Positions 25,488-33,834 are shown, numbered from the stretch's first letter. The stretch: 37,986 nucleotides of DNA from Streptomyces altiplanensis (GCA_003719395.1 RHMC01000061.1:1-37986), one strand, 5' to 3'. The notes: a model not told the origin generated them from the letters alone. A program made the numbers and translations.

Positions 25488-26891
25488 ATGCTGACAATCC
25501 TCGGATTCGTCATGATCGCGACCTTCCTGGTCCTGATCATGATGAAGAAGATGTCGCCGATCGCGGCGCTGGTACTGATCCCGGCACTCTTCTGCGTGTT
25601 CGTCGGACAGGGCGCCGAGCTCGGGGACTACGTCCTCGAAGGCGTCGGCAACCTCGCGCCCACAGCGGCGATGCTGATGTTCGCCATCGTGTACTTCGGC
25701 GTGATGATCGACGTCGGTCTCTTCGACCCGATCGTGCGCGGCATCCTGCGCTTCTGCAAGGCGGACCCGATGCGGATCGTGGTGGGTACGGCCGTACTCG
25801 CCGCGATCGTCTCGCTCGACGGCGACGGCTCGACCACCTTCATGATCACGGTCTCGGCGATGTACCCGCTGTACAAGCGGCTCGGGATGAGCCTGGTCGT
25901 GATGACCGGCGTCGCCGCCACCGCGAACGGCGTCATGAACACCCTCCCCTGGGGCGGGCCGACCGCCCGCGCCGCCACCGCGCTGAAACTGGACGCGGCC
26001 GACATCTTCGTGCCGATGATCCCGGCGCTCGGCGTGGGCCTGGTCTTCGTCTTCGTCCTGGCGTACGTGCTGGGCCGGCGGGAGCGCAAGCGGCTGGGGT
26101 ACCTCACGCTGGACGAGGCCGTCCAGGTGGAGGCGGACGCGGAGGTCCTGGTCACGGCCGGTGGCGGCGGCGAGGAGCCGCGCAAGAGCACCGGCGGTAC
26201 GGGGGACGCCGCCGACGCGGACGCCGGTCCCGCGTACTCCGCCGACGGCTTCCAGGGGCTCGACCCCCACCGCGCCACCCTGCGCCCCAAGCTCTACTGG
26301 TTCAACGCCGGGCTCACCGTCGCGCTGCTCACCGCGATGATCATGCAGCTGATGCCGATCCCGGTGCTCTTCCTCATCGGCGCGGCCCTCGCCCTCACGG
26401 TCAACTATCCGAACATGGCCGACCAGAAGGCCCGTATCGCCGCTCACGCCGACAACGTCCTCAACGTCTCCGGCATGGTCTTCGCCGCCGCCGTCTTCAC
26501 CGGTGTGCTCACCGGCACCGGCATGGTCAAGCACATGGCCGACTGGCTCGTCGGCGCGATCCCCGAGGGCATGGGCCCGCACATGGCGATCGTCACGGGT
26601 CTGCTCAGCCTCCCGCTGACCTACTTCATGTCGAACGACGGCTTCTACTTCGGCGTCCTGCCCGTACTCGCCGAAGCGGGCGCGGCGCACGGCGTCTCGC
26701 CGCTGGAGATCGCCCGCGCGTCCCTCGTCGGCCAGGCCCTGCACATGTCCAGCCCGCTCGTGCCCGCCGTGTACGTCCTGGTCGGCATGGCCAAGGTCGA
26801 GTTCGGCGACCACACCAGGTTCACCGTCAAATGGGCCGCGCTCACCTCGCTGGTGGTGCTCGGCGCCGGAATCCTCTTCGGCATCATCTGA
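25488..26891 (+). CDS. CitMHS-family citrate (metal-citrate):proton symporter
   Basis: This inner-membrane transporter has 467 residues and about 12 hydrophobic segments, and the frame is intact. Typical family stretches are MLTILGFVMIATFLVLIMMK, LDGDGSTTFMITVSAMYPLY, TLPWGGPTARAATAL and LPLTYFMSNDGFYFGVLPVL. A hydrophilic central loop of about 60 residues (near 205-265, acidic and Gly-rich) separates the two halves, as in CitM/CitH. It would import citrate, probably complexed with a divalent metal. ATG 25488 is chosen over an in-frame GTG at 25473 because GTGAGG lies at a workable distance. The stop overlaps the MFS start (TGATG), so the two genes are co-transcribed. Confidence 0.88.
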   Translation: MLTILGFVMIATFLVLIMMKKMSPIAALVLIPALFCVFVGQGAELGDYVLEGVGNLAPTAAMLMFAIVYFGVMIDVGLFDPIVRGILRFCKADPMRIVVGTAVLAAIVSLDGDGSTTFMITVSAMYPLYKRLGMSLVVMTGVAATANGVMNTLPWGGPTARAATALKLDAADIFVPMIPALGVGLVFVFVLAYVLGRRERKRLGYLTLDEAVQVEADAEVLVTAGGGGEEPRKSTGGTGDAADADAGPAYSADGFQGLDPHRATLRPKLYWFNAGLTVALLTAMIMQLMPIPVLFLIGAALALTVNYPNMADQKARIAAHADNVLNVSGMVFAAAVFTGVLTGTGMVKHMADWLVGAIPEGMGPHMAIVTGLLSLPLTYFMSNDGFYFGVLPVLAEAGAAHGVSPLEIARASLVGQALHMSSPLVPAVYVLVGMAKVEFGDHTRFTVKWAALTSLVVLGAGILFGII

Positions 26892-28109
26892 TGCGTGGCA
26901 GAGGGTGGTTGCTGCGCCTGGTCATCGCCTTCGGCTTCGCGCAGGCGGCGGTGTCGATGGCGCGCCCGGCCGTCTCGTACCGGGCCCTCGCGCTGGGCGC
27001 GGACGAGCGCGCGATCGGTGTGATCGCGGGCGTGTACGCGCTGCTGCCCCTGTTCGCCGCCGTACCGCTGGGGCGCAGGACGGACCGCGGGCGGTGCGGT
27101 CCCCTGCTGCCCGTCGGCGTCCTCCTGATCGGGGGCGGGTGCGCGGCCGGCGGCACGGCGAACTCCCTTGCGGCGATGGCCGCCTGGAGCGCGCAGTGAT
27201 GGGCCTGGGGCACCTGTGCTTCGTCATCGGCGCCCAGTCGATCGTCGCCCGCCAGTCCGCCGGCCGAACAGGACCGCAACTTCGGCCACTTCACCATCGG
27301 CGCCTCCCTCGGCCAGCTCGTCGGCCCCGTCGCCGCCGGGCTGCTGGTCGACGGACACGAGGGCGCGATGGCCCGCACCAGCGCTCTCGCCCTGATCGTC
27401 TCGGCGGGCGTCGCGGCGGTCTCGCTCACCTCGCTCTGGCGGATCGAACACCGGGCGGAGCGCGTGGAGCGTACGGACCGCACCAAGGTGCCCGTCCACC
27501 GCATCCTGCGCACCCGTGGCGTACCGGCCGGGATCTTCATCAGCCTCGCCGTGCTCTCCGCGACCGACGTCCTCACCGCGTACCTCCCGGTCATCGGCGA
27601 ACACCGGGGGATCTCCCCTTCGGTCATCGGCCTGTTGCTGAGCCTGCGGGCCGCGGCGACGATCGCCTGCCGGCTGGTGATGACGCCGATGATCCGGCTG
27701 CTCGGCCGCACCGCGCTGATGACCGTCACCTGCCTGCTGGCCGGGCTGCTGTGCGCGGGCATCGCGCTGCCGGTTCCGGTGTGGGGCATGGCGCTGATGC
27801 TGGCCGTCCTCGGGTTCTGCCTGGGGGTGGGGCAGCCCCTGTCGATGACGACGGTGGCTCCAGGCGGCCCCGCCGGAGGCGCGTTCGACGGCGCTCGCGC
27901 TGCGGCTGACCGGCAACCGCCTCGGCCAGGTCGCCGCACCCGCGTCGGCGGGCCTGGTCGCCGGAGTGGCGGGCACGGCGGCCCCGTTCGTGATGCTGGC
28001 GGTCCTGCTCCTGGGCGCCTCGGTCCTGGCGGTACGTGACAAGGGCCCCCGCCCCGCGCAGCAGGCCACCGGCGCACCGGCCGCGCCTCGCCGTACCCCG
28101 GCGAAGTAG
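26891..28109 (+). CDS. MFS transporter (three frame breaks)
   Basis: The reconstructed protein has about 406 residues and 11-12 membrane segments. It starts MRGRGWLLRLVIAFGFAQAA, carries the inter-helix motif VPLGRRTDRGR after the second segment, and continues with GLGHLCFVIGAQSIVARQSA, FTIGASLGQLVGPVAAGLL and a second half with GISPSVIGLLLSLRAAATIA. LALRLTGNRLGQVAAPASAG completes it before the stop at 28107-28109. Frame changes are needed near 27190, 27262 and 27858. The start ATG overlaps the CitMHS stop. The substrate is unknown; coupling with a citrate importer suggests an organic acid or a metabolite made from it, but drug-exporter relatives exist. Confidence 0.75.
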
Positions 28110-28169
28110 GGGATCCCGCGGGGGTACGGACGCTTCGGTCCCTCGGGCGGCAGAGGGTTCCTGTCGGCC

Positions 28170-28260
28170 AGTCAGGTTACATCTGACATTTCCTCAGCGT
28201 TTCGACGCTTCTTCACGCCCGATATGTGACATCTAATCAGGCGATCGAGTGATCAGTACG
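28170..28260 (+). promoter_or_regulatory. AT-richer promoter region of the surface-protein gene
   Basis: TTACATCT (28177-28184) and TGACATCT (28227-28234) are 50 bp apart in an A/T-rich stretch before the cell-surface protein gene at 28290. GATATGTGACATCTAATCAG has the look of a promoter core, but no firm -35/-10 pair was assigned. Confidence 0.35.
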
Positions 28261-28289
28261 ACAATCATCTCGGCTTGAAGGAGCCCCGC

Positions 28290-28934
28290 ATGACCACCTC
28301 GGCATCTCTCCGCTCCCACGGTGTCCGTCCGGGCACGGCCGCCCTCGCCACGCTGGCTCTCGCAGGAGTGTCCCTGTGGGGCGCGTCGGCGGCTCTCGCC
28401 GTGGCCGGTGACAGCGGAGAAATCAAGATCCACAAAGCTGGAACCAGCTTCTCCGACACCAAGGACCACTACGAGGTCTGCACGTTCAACCTGGCCGCTT
28501 CCAACTTCGAGACGGTGCAGCTGGTCAACTGGACGATCACCCCTCCGCAGCCGAAGGCGCCCGCCGAACCCATTCTGACGGGAGGCATCGTCATGGTGAA
28601 GGGCGAGGGGCACACCGCGGACTTCTCGCTCCCGAACGGGCACTACCAGCTCAACTGGACGTTCCCGGGCGGCGTCTCCAAGCAGAAGATCTTCAAGGTC
28701 GACTGCGCGAAGAACGACGACAAGGCCGTGGAGAAGCCCGCCGAGAAGTCCACCGACAAGCCCACCCCGCGCGGCCCCGTTCCCGCGGGCGGCGGCGGAG
28801 CCTCGGGTACGGGCACCGGGTCCGACGCCGGTTCGTCGGGCGCCATGGCACCCGCACTGGTCGCGGGCGCTGCCGGGGTGGCCGGGCTGATCTTCGTCCG
28901 ACGGGCCCGCCGCCGCGCCCATGGCGCCGCGTAG
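28290..28934 (+). CDS. Secreted cell-surface protein with C-terminal anchor
   Basis: The protein has 214 residues. A Sec signal peptide (about 1-38, ending in ASAALAVAG) is followed by a beta-rich domain of about 110 residues with two Cys residues (YEVCTFNL and FKVDCAKN) that could form a disulfide. A Lys/Pro-rich stalk (VEKPAEKSTDKPTPRG), a Gly-rich stretch and a C-terminal membrane segment (MAPALVAGAAGVAGLIFV) with an Arg-rich tail complete it. This is the layout of a sortase substrate, yet no LPxTG or LAxTG is present; the nearest candidate is VPAGG at 28779-28793. ATG 28290 has GAAGGAG upstream. The sortase gene overlaps its end by 14 bp, which strongly links the two. Confidence 0.75.
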   Translation: MTTSASLRSHGVRPGTAALATLALAGVSLWGASAALAVAGDSGEIKIHKAGTSFSDTKDHYEVCTFNLAASNFETVQLVNWTITPPQPKAPAEPILTGGIVMVKGEGHTADFSLPNGHYQLNWTFPGGVSKQKIFKVDCAKNDDKAVEKPAEKSTDKPTPRGPVPAGGGGASGTGTGSDAGSSGAMAPALVAGAAGVAGLIFVRRARRRAHGAA

Positions 28935-29768
28935 CACCCCCTACAGCCGTCGGCGCGGACCGAGCCGGGGCTGCCGCCTGGCGTTGACCGGCCGGCCGCG
29001 ACGGTGTCGTTGGTGACCGGCGTCGTCCGGGGGTGCGGTGACACGCCCCCCCGACGCTCCGGTCGCGGCCGCTCACGACACGACCGCCAAGAACCCGGCG
29101 CCGGAACCGGGTTCACCGAGTCCGGAGCCGCCGGTGCCCGAGCCGGCGGCGCCGACGCCGACGCCGACGCCGACGAACGCCGATGGAGAACCGGCCGGTC
29201 GCGACACTCGCGCCGTCCGAGCCGGTGACGCCGACGCCGACCTCGACGCCGAAACCGTCGCGACGCCGAGACCGAGGCCGCCCCGGCGTCACATCCGCCG
29301 CTGCCGCCCTCTCCCGTGGTGAGGATGGCTGTGCCCGCCCTCACCATCGAAGCGCCCGTCGTCGCCTTCGGACTCGACCCGGGGGGCCGTCTGGCGACCC
29401 CGCAGGTGGACAACCCCCGCCTGGTCGGCTGGTACAAGGACGGCCCGACCCCCGGGGAGGCCGGGACGTCCCTGCTCGTCGGCCACCGGGACACCCGGAC
29501 CGGCCCGGCCGTCTTCCTGAACCTGAACGCACTCGACCCCGGCGACGTCATCAACGTCGCACGGGAGGACCGCCGGACCGCGGTGTTCACCGTCGACGCC
29601 GTGCGGACGTACAAGAAGGACGCCTTCCCCGACGGGGAGGTGTACGGCAACAAGACCGGACGCCCGGAGCTGCGGGTGCTGACCTGCGGCGGGGACTTCA
29701 ACAAGAAGACCGGCTACGGCTCCAACGTCGTCGTTTTCGCCCACCTCACGGACGTGAAATACGCGTAA
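28921..29768 (+). CDS. Class E/F sortase with Pro/Thr-rich stalk (several frame breaks)
   Basis: The C-terminal catalytic domain (from about 29316) is in one frame: TIEAPVVAFGLDPGGRLATP, LVGHRDTRTGPAVFLNL with the catalytic His, and LRVLTCGGDFNKKTG with the catalytic Cys, then NVVVFAHL. The Arg of the usual His-Cys-Arg triad is not obvious. Upstream pieces give a signal anchor (LALTG, then ATVSLVTGVV) and a linker rich in Pro, Thr and Glu (PEPGSPSPEPPVPEP and a TPTPTPT run). Frame changes are needed near 28995, 29036, 29180 and 29260. ATG 28921 lies inside the end of the surface-protein gene, so translation is coupled. It would attach the neighbouring protein to the cell wall. Confidence 0.7.
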
Positions 29769-29770
29769 TG

Positions 29771-29813
29771 AAAAGCCCCTCGACCGGGCCGGCGGACCGG
29801 GTGGGGAGCTTTC
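29771..29813 (+). terminator. Hairpin terminator after the sortase gene
   Basis: AAAGCCCC (29772-29779) pairs with GGGG-A-GCTTT (29803-29812), one A being bulged, and a GC-rich inner part lies between the arms. It is three bases after the sortase stop. Confidence 0.45.
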
Positions 29814-29846
29814 CCGTCCCGCAGACCCCGGCCGAAGGGATTCACC

Positions 29847-30299
29847 GTGCCGTTCCGGATCACACCCGCCCGCCTGGCCACCACCGGCGCGGGCGTACTC
29901 CTCGCCGTCGGCGCCCCCGCCGCGTACGCCACACTCGGCGAGGAGGCCCCGGCCGCCGCCGCCCGGGGCGAGGCGTACGTGGAAACGCGGCTGTTCTTCG
30001 GGACCGAGCGCCCCGACGGCGGCCCGGACGTCACCGACCGGCAGTTCATGGACTTCGTCGACCGGCAGGTGACGCGCGGCTTCCCGGAGGGGCTCACCGT
30101 GCAGGAGGGCCGTGGGCAGTGGCGGAACGCCGACGGCACGATCGCGCGCGAGCGTTCGTACGAGCTGATCCTGCTGTACCCGGCGTCGCAGGCGAAGGCC
30201 CGGGACCCGCGCATCGAGCGGATCCGCGACGCCTACGAGCGCGCGTACGCCCAGGAGTCCGTGGCGCGCCTCGACGACCCGGTCCGGGCCGACTTCTGA
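29847..30299 (+). CDS. DUF3574 secreted protein
   Basis: The intact protein has 150 residues. An N-terminal signal peptide (MPFRITPARLATTGAGVLLA to AYATLGEEA) precedes a compact domain of about 105 residues. YVETRLFFGTERPDGG, FMDFVDRQVTRGFPEGLTV, EGRGQWRNADG and YELILLYPASQAKA match DUF3574, whose fold is ferredoxin-like and whose function is not known. GTG 29847 follows GAAGGGA. It stands downstream of the sortase terminator, so it is probably transcribed separately. Confidence 0.8.
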   Translation: MPFRITPARLATTGAGVLLAVGAPAAYATLGEEAPAAAARGEAYVETRLFFGTERPDGGPDVTDRQFMDFVDRQVTRGFPEGLTVQEGRGQWRNADGTIARERSYELILLYPASQAKARDPRIERIRDAYERAYAQESVARLDDPVRADF

Positions 30300-30308
30300 C
30301 CCTCCGGT

Positions 30309-30755
30309 TCACGGCCGGAGCGTCGCCCACACCGTCTTGCCGACCTGCCGGCCGGTGACGCCCCACGTGTCGGCCAGCGCCTCGACGAGCAGCAGTCCAC
30401 GGCCCGCCTCCGCGTCAGGAGGCGGGGCATGGGGCGGTGGTGCGGGCAGGCGGCGTTCGGTGCGGGCGTCGGTGACCTCGATACGCAGGAGGCCGCCGGC
30501 CTCCAGCACCAGCCGCAGCTCGAAGTCGCGGCCCGGGACGCGACCGTGGGTGACGGCGTTCGCGGCCAGTTCGGCGACGATCAACGCGGCGACGTCGGAC
30601 GCGTCGCTGCCGTACGGGATGCCCCACTCGTGGAACTGGTGCGCGGCCAGCAGCCGCGCCAGCCTGGCCGCCTTGCGGGTGGCGGAGAACCGCTGCCGGA
30701 ACACACGTACGGTAATGGGAGGTTGGGCCTCGGACGGCTGGATCTCGGTATGCAT
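30309..30755 (-). CDS. SpoIIAB/RsbW-like ATP-binding protein (anti-sigma-factor kinase family)
   Basis: This single-domain HATPase_c protein has 148 residues and an intact frame. The N box is VAELAANAVTHGRV (about residue 62), G1 is IEVTDA (about 92) and the G2 region is EAGRGLLLVEALADTWGV (about 115-133). Such small Streptomyces proteins are related to anti-sigma factors and often sit beside an XRE-DUF5753 gene and a DUF397 gene, as here. It diverges from the XRE gene across a spacer with an inverted repeat. The partner sigma factor or antagonist cannot be named. Confidence 0.85.
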   Translation of the reverse strand: MHTEIQPSEAQPPITVRVFRQRFSATRKAARLARLLAAHQFHEWGIPYGSDASDVAALIVAELAANAVTHGRVPGRDFELRLVLEAGGLLRIEVTDARTERRLPAPPPHAPPPDAEAGRGLLLVEALADTWGVTGRQVGKTVWATLRP

Positions 30756-30833
30756 GGGGCCACCGTGGCGGGCCGTGGGCGTGGTTCACCAGCGGACACG
30801 TTCGTACGCTGGGTCACCGTACGGACACATGGT

Positions 30834-30851
30834 GTGGACAGTACGGTCCAC
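30834..30851. promoter_or_regulatory. Inverted repeat between the HATPase and XRE genes
   Basis: GTGGAC (30834-30839), a 6-bp spacer and GTCCAC (30846-30851) form a perfect inverted repeat, extended imperfectly by flanking ATGG and CCAT. It lies in the divergent spacer about 60-80 bp from both starts and is a likely site for the XRE protein. Confidence 0.45.
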
Positions 30852-30912
30852 CATGCCGTAACCCTGGGTGAGCTGAGTGCGGGGAGATTCGCTCACTGAG
30901 AGGTGGCCTGGC

Positions 30913-31743
30913 ATGGCCGGGGACTGGGAACACGACGAGCCGGATTCGTCGGACAGCCTGAAGACCTTCGGGGCGTTCGTCCAGGGGTTGCGGGAGCACG
31001 CGGGCTTCACGAGGGAGGAGTTCGGGACGCTGGTGCAGTTCTCCAAGCACACGATCGAGTCGATCGAGCTGGGGAGGCGGATGCCGGACAAGGACTTCGT
31101 GGAGCGGGCGGAGGTGGTGCTGGGCGGCACGGGCGCGTTGCGGAGGGCGTTCGGACATCTGACGCGGCAGCCGGGGCTGGCGGCCTGGTTCAGGAAGTGG
31201 GCGCGGCTGGAGCAGACGGCGGTCAGCCTGGATACGTACGAATGCAGGCTGGTGCCAGGGTTGTTGCAGTCGGAGGGCTATGTGCGTGCCGTGTTCGAGG
31301 ACGACACTCCGCCCCTGTCGGATGAGCAGATGGAGATTCAGCTGGCTGCCCGTATGGATCGGCAACGACTGCTGGATGAGCGTCCCAATACCTCGTTCAG
31401 CTTCATCGTTGACGAGGCCGTCTTCCGGCGCCGAATCGGTGGTGCAGAGGTCACGTCCGAGCTTATTGACCATGTGCTGGACAGTACGAAGCCGCGGAAC
31501 GTTGTCTTGCAACTCATGCCGCTGGACTGCGAGCACCACGCCTGCCTTGCAGGTCCGCTGCAACTGCTGGAGACGCCGGATGGGCGGCGGTTCGCATACT
31601 CGGAGGGGCAGCAGAACGGTCGGCTGATCTCGGTCGTGAAAGAGGTTGCCGTGCTCCATCAGCGTTATGCGACACTGCGCTCGCAGGCACTTACTCCCAA
31701 GGACTCGCGTGGCCTGCTGGAGCGGATCCGAGGAGCCCTATGA
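30913..31743 (+). CDS. XRE-type helix-turn-helix regulator with DUF5753 domain
   Basis: The intact protein has 276 residues. The N-terminal helix-turn-helix (FGAFVQGLREHAGFTREEFG, then FSKHTIESIELGRRMPDKDF, about residues 19-63) is followed by the DUF5753 ligand or partner domain. That domain carries the hallmark EQTAVSLDTYECRLVPGLLQ and SEGYVRAVF and, later, RNVVLQLMPLDCEHHACLAG. ATG 30913 is preferred; an in-frame GTG at 30877 would add 12 residues. Such proteins, WhiJ-like in Streptomyces, work with a DUF397 partner in development and antibiotic control. The stop overlaps the DUF397 start (ATGA at 31740-31743). Confidence 0.88.
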   Translation: MAGDWEHDEPDSSDSLKTFGAFVQGLREHAGFTREEFGTLVQFSKHTIESIELGRRMPDKDFVERAEVVLGGTGALRRAFGHLTRQPGLAAWFRKWARLEQTAVSLDTYECRLVPGLLQSEGYVRAVFEDDTPPLSDEQMEIQLAARMDRQRLLDERPNTSFSFIVDEAVFRRRIGGAEVTSELIDHVLDSTKPRNVVLQLMPLDCEHHACLAGPLQLLETPDGRRFAYSEGQQNGRLISVVKEVAVLHQRYATLRSQALTPKDSRGLLERIRGAL

Positions 31744-31985
31744 GCACCACCGAACTCGCCTGGTTCAAGAGCAGTTACAGCAGTGCCCAGGGCGACAGCT
31801 GCGTCGAAGTAGCCCTGTCCTGGCACAAGTCCAGCTACAGCGGGACCCAGGGCGACGACTGCGTCGAGGTCGCCGCCTGCCCAGGCACCGTCCACGTCCG
31901 CGACTCCAAGGACAGGTCCGGCCCCACCCTCGCCCTCACCCCCCGCGCCTGGGCCGGCTTCCTCGGCCTCGCCGCTCAGCGCTGA
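31740..31985 (+). CDS. DUF397 protein with a duplicated N-terminal motif
   Basis: The protein has 81 residues and its gene overlaps the upstream XRE-DUF5753 gene by four bases. The DUF397 motif WFKSSYSSAQGDSCVEVA is followed directly by a second copy, WHKSSYSGTQGDDCVEVA. Then comes the usual tail VHVRDSKDRSGPTLALTPRA. Most DUF397 proteins of about 60-70 residues carry the motif once, so an internal duplication has lengthened this one. It is the likely antagonist or cofactor of the XRE protein. The frame is intact. Confidence 0.88.
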   Translation: MSTTELAWFKSSYSSAQGDSCVEVALSWHKSSYSGTQGDDCVEVAACPGTVHVRDSKDRSGPTLALTPRAWAGFLGLAAQR

Positions 31986-32016
31986 GCCGGACGCACCCAC
32001 CGGCGGGGGAGGGCGG

Positions 32017-32928
32017 ATGGACGACGACGGTCCCGTACCGCTGCACCGGCTCGACGTACCGGCAGTGCACCTGCTGCCGTTCGCCATCGGAACCTTCGAC
32101 ACCATCGGGCCGCTCTCACGGGCGGCTTTTCCGCACCGGCACACCTTCTACGAGATCGTGCACGTCACGGGCGGGACGGGCGCGCATGTCCTCGATCTCT
32201 CCCGGTGGGAGCTGCGTCCCCCGCACCTGTCCTTCGTCGTGCCCGGACAGGTGCACTACTGGGAGGACGTCTCGGACCTCCAGGGCGTCGTCATCCTCTT
32301 CACCGACGACTTCCTGCTCGACCACCCCGGCGACCGCGAACTGCTGCGCAAGCTCGGTGAGCAGCCCTGGCTGAGTCTCTCCCGTACGGACACGGCCGAC
32401 ATCGCTCCGCTCATCGCCGAGATGGAGCGCGAGTACGCCCTCGGCAAGCCCCGGTTCGCCGACGTCCTGCGCGCCTGCCTGCACGTCCTGATCCTGCGCG
32501 CCGCCCGGATGACCGGGCCCGCGGGCGACGGCCTTGCCGGCGTGCGACGGGCGGACGCGGTCACGCAGGAGTTCGTACGGCTGCTGGCCGGTCCGGGGGC
32601 CGGCGGTGTCCGGTCGGTGCGGTCCTGCGCCACGCGGATCGGCGTCAGCGTCGGTTATCTCAACGAGGTCGTCAAACAGGTCACCGGCCGCACTCCGGGG
32701 CAGCTCGTCCGGCAGGCCAGGACGCACGAGGCGAAGCGGCTGCTCGCGCTGACCGACCTGACCGTACGGCAGGTGGCGGGCGAGGTGGGATTCACCGACC
32801 CCGCGTACTTCTGCCGGTACTTCCGCCGGGAGACGGGGCTGAGCCCGAGCGAGTTCCGGCGGGGCAGCGGTGCTTTGCACCACGACTACCGCATTCCGTC
32901 CATCGACCACCCCCGGCCCCCTGCGTAG
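32017..32928 (+). CDS. AraC-family transcriptional regulator
   Basis: The intact protein has 303 residues. The N-terminal cupin-like sensor domain holds FPHRHTFYEIVHVTGGTGAH and PGQVHYWEDV. The C-terminal pair of helix-turn-helix motifs lies at about 195-290: CATRIGVSVGYLNEVVKQVT and VRQVAGEVGFTDPAYFCRYF, ending in RRETGLSPSEFRRG. GGGGGAGGG precedes ATG 32017. It lies 43 bp upstream of the secreted intradiol dioxygenase on the same strand, so it may activate that gene in response to an aromatic signal; this is inferred from position. Confidence 0.88.
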   Translation: MDDDGPVPLHRLDVPAVHLLPFAIGTFDTIGPLSRAAFPHRHTFYEIVHVTGGTGAHVLDLSRWELRPPHLSFVVPGQVHYWEDVSDLQGVVILFTDDFLLDHPGDRELLRKLGEQPWLSLSRTDTADIAPLIAEMEREYALGKPRFADVLRACLHVLILRAARMTGPAGDGLAGVRRADAVTQEFVRLLAGPGAGGVRSVRSCATRIGVSVGYLNEVVKQVTGRTPGQLVRQARTHEAKRLLALTDLTVRQVAGEVGFTDPAYFCRYFRRETGLSPSEFRRGSGALHHDYRIPSIDHPRPPA

Positions 32929-32971
32929 GTTCGGACCAATCCCCGCTCCCACGTCGTCAAGGAGTGCCTCG

Positions 32972-33791
32972 ATGGACCGTGACAGTCACCTCAGCCGCAA
33001 GACCGTACTGAAAGCCGCCCTCGCGGCCGGCGCCTCGGTGCCGATCGCGATGGCCGGCGTACCGGCGCTCGCGCGGACGGCGCGCGACAGCGGAGGATCA
33101 CCCGCCTTCACCCCGGCCTGCGACGACGGGGACGACCCGACGCCCGCGCAGACCGAGGGGCCGTACTTCAAGCCGAACTCGCCGCGTCGCACCTCGCTGG
33201 TCGACGCGAGCACCCAGGGCACCCGGCTGACCGTCACCGGGTATGTCTTCGGGGCGGCCTGCCTGCCGATCGCGAACGCTCTGCTGGACTTCTGGCAGGC
33301 GGACACCAACGGGGCGTACGACAACAGCGGCTACCGCTTCCGGGGGCACCAGTTCAGTGACGCGCAGGGGAGGTTCTCGCTGACCACCGTCGTGCCGGGG
33401 CTGTATCCGGGACGCACCCGTCACCTCCACGTCAAGGTGCAGGCGCCCGGCCGTCCCGTACTCACGACCCAGCTGTACTTCCCGGGCGAGCCGCGCAACA
33501 ACACCGACACGATCTTCGACCCCGAGCTGCTGATGGCGGTCCGGACCAACGGCCCGGCGCGCGAGGCGAGCTTCGACTTCGTGCTGAACGTGCCGCAGAC
33601 GCCGGGGTCCGGGCGATCCGACCGATCCGCCGACCGACCCGCCGGCCGAGGGCACCTGGAAGGCGGGGGCGGCGTACCGGGCCGGTGACGGGGTGACCTA
33701 CGGCGGACGCGCGTACACGTGCCTGCAGGCGCACACCGCCCAGGTGGGCTGGGAGCCGCCGAACGTACCGGCGATCTGGCGGGCGCAGTAG
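32972..33791 (+). CDS. Secreted intradiol ring-cleavage dioxygenase with CBM5/12 module (one frame break)
   Basis: The reconstructed protein has about 272 residues. An N-terminal export signal (HLSRKTVLKAALAAGASVPI) is Tat-like but has Arg-Lys in place of Arg-Arg. The dioxygenase core shows QTEGPYFKPNSPRR, DFWQADTNGAYDNSGYRFRG and LYPGRTRHLHVKVQ, which supply the Tyr, Tyr, His, His iron ligands. A frame change near 33605 restores the linker GDPTDPPTDPPAEG and a C-terminal carbohydrate-binding module of about 45 residues (WKAGAAYRAGDGVTYGGRAY, WEPPNVPAIWRAQ). Such dioxygenase-CBM fusions are known from biomass-degrading Streptomyces and bind lignin-like material. AAGGAG precedes ATG 32972. It would oxidise catechols outside the cell. 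Confidence 0.85.
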
Positions 33792-33815
33792 GCTGCCGGG
33801 GCCTCTGGCGCCCAA

Positions 33816-33834
33816 AAACTAACAGCGCTAGTTT
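33816..33834. promoter_or_regulatory. Operator-like palindrome of the aldehyde/alcohol dehydrogenase operon
   Basis: AAACTA (33816-33821), the spacer ACAGCGC and TAGTTT (33829-33834) form a perfect 6-bp inverted repeat 38 bp upstream of the aldehyde dehydrogenase start. Its form fits a TetR-family operator overlapping a promoter. No TetR gene is adjacent. Confidence 0.5.

Noticed and set aside
25461..26813. A 450-codon frame antisense to the citrate transporter
   Set aside because: It is rich in His, Asp and Arg without any recognisable motif and mirrors the transporter codons.
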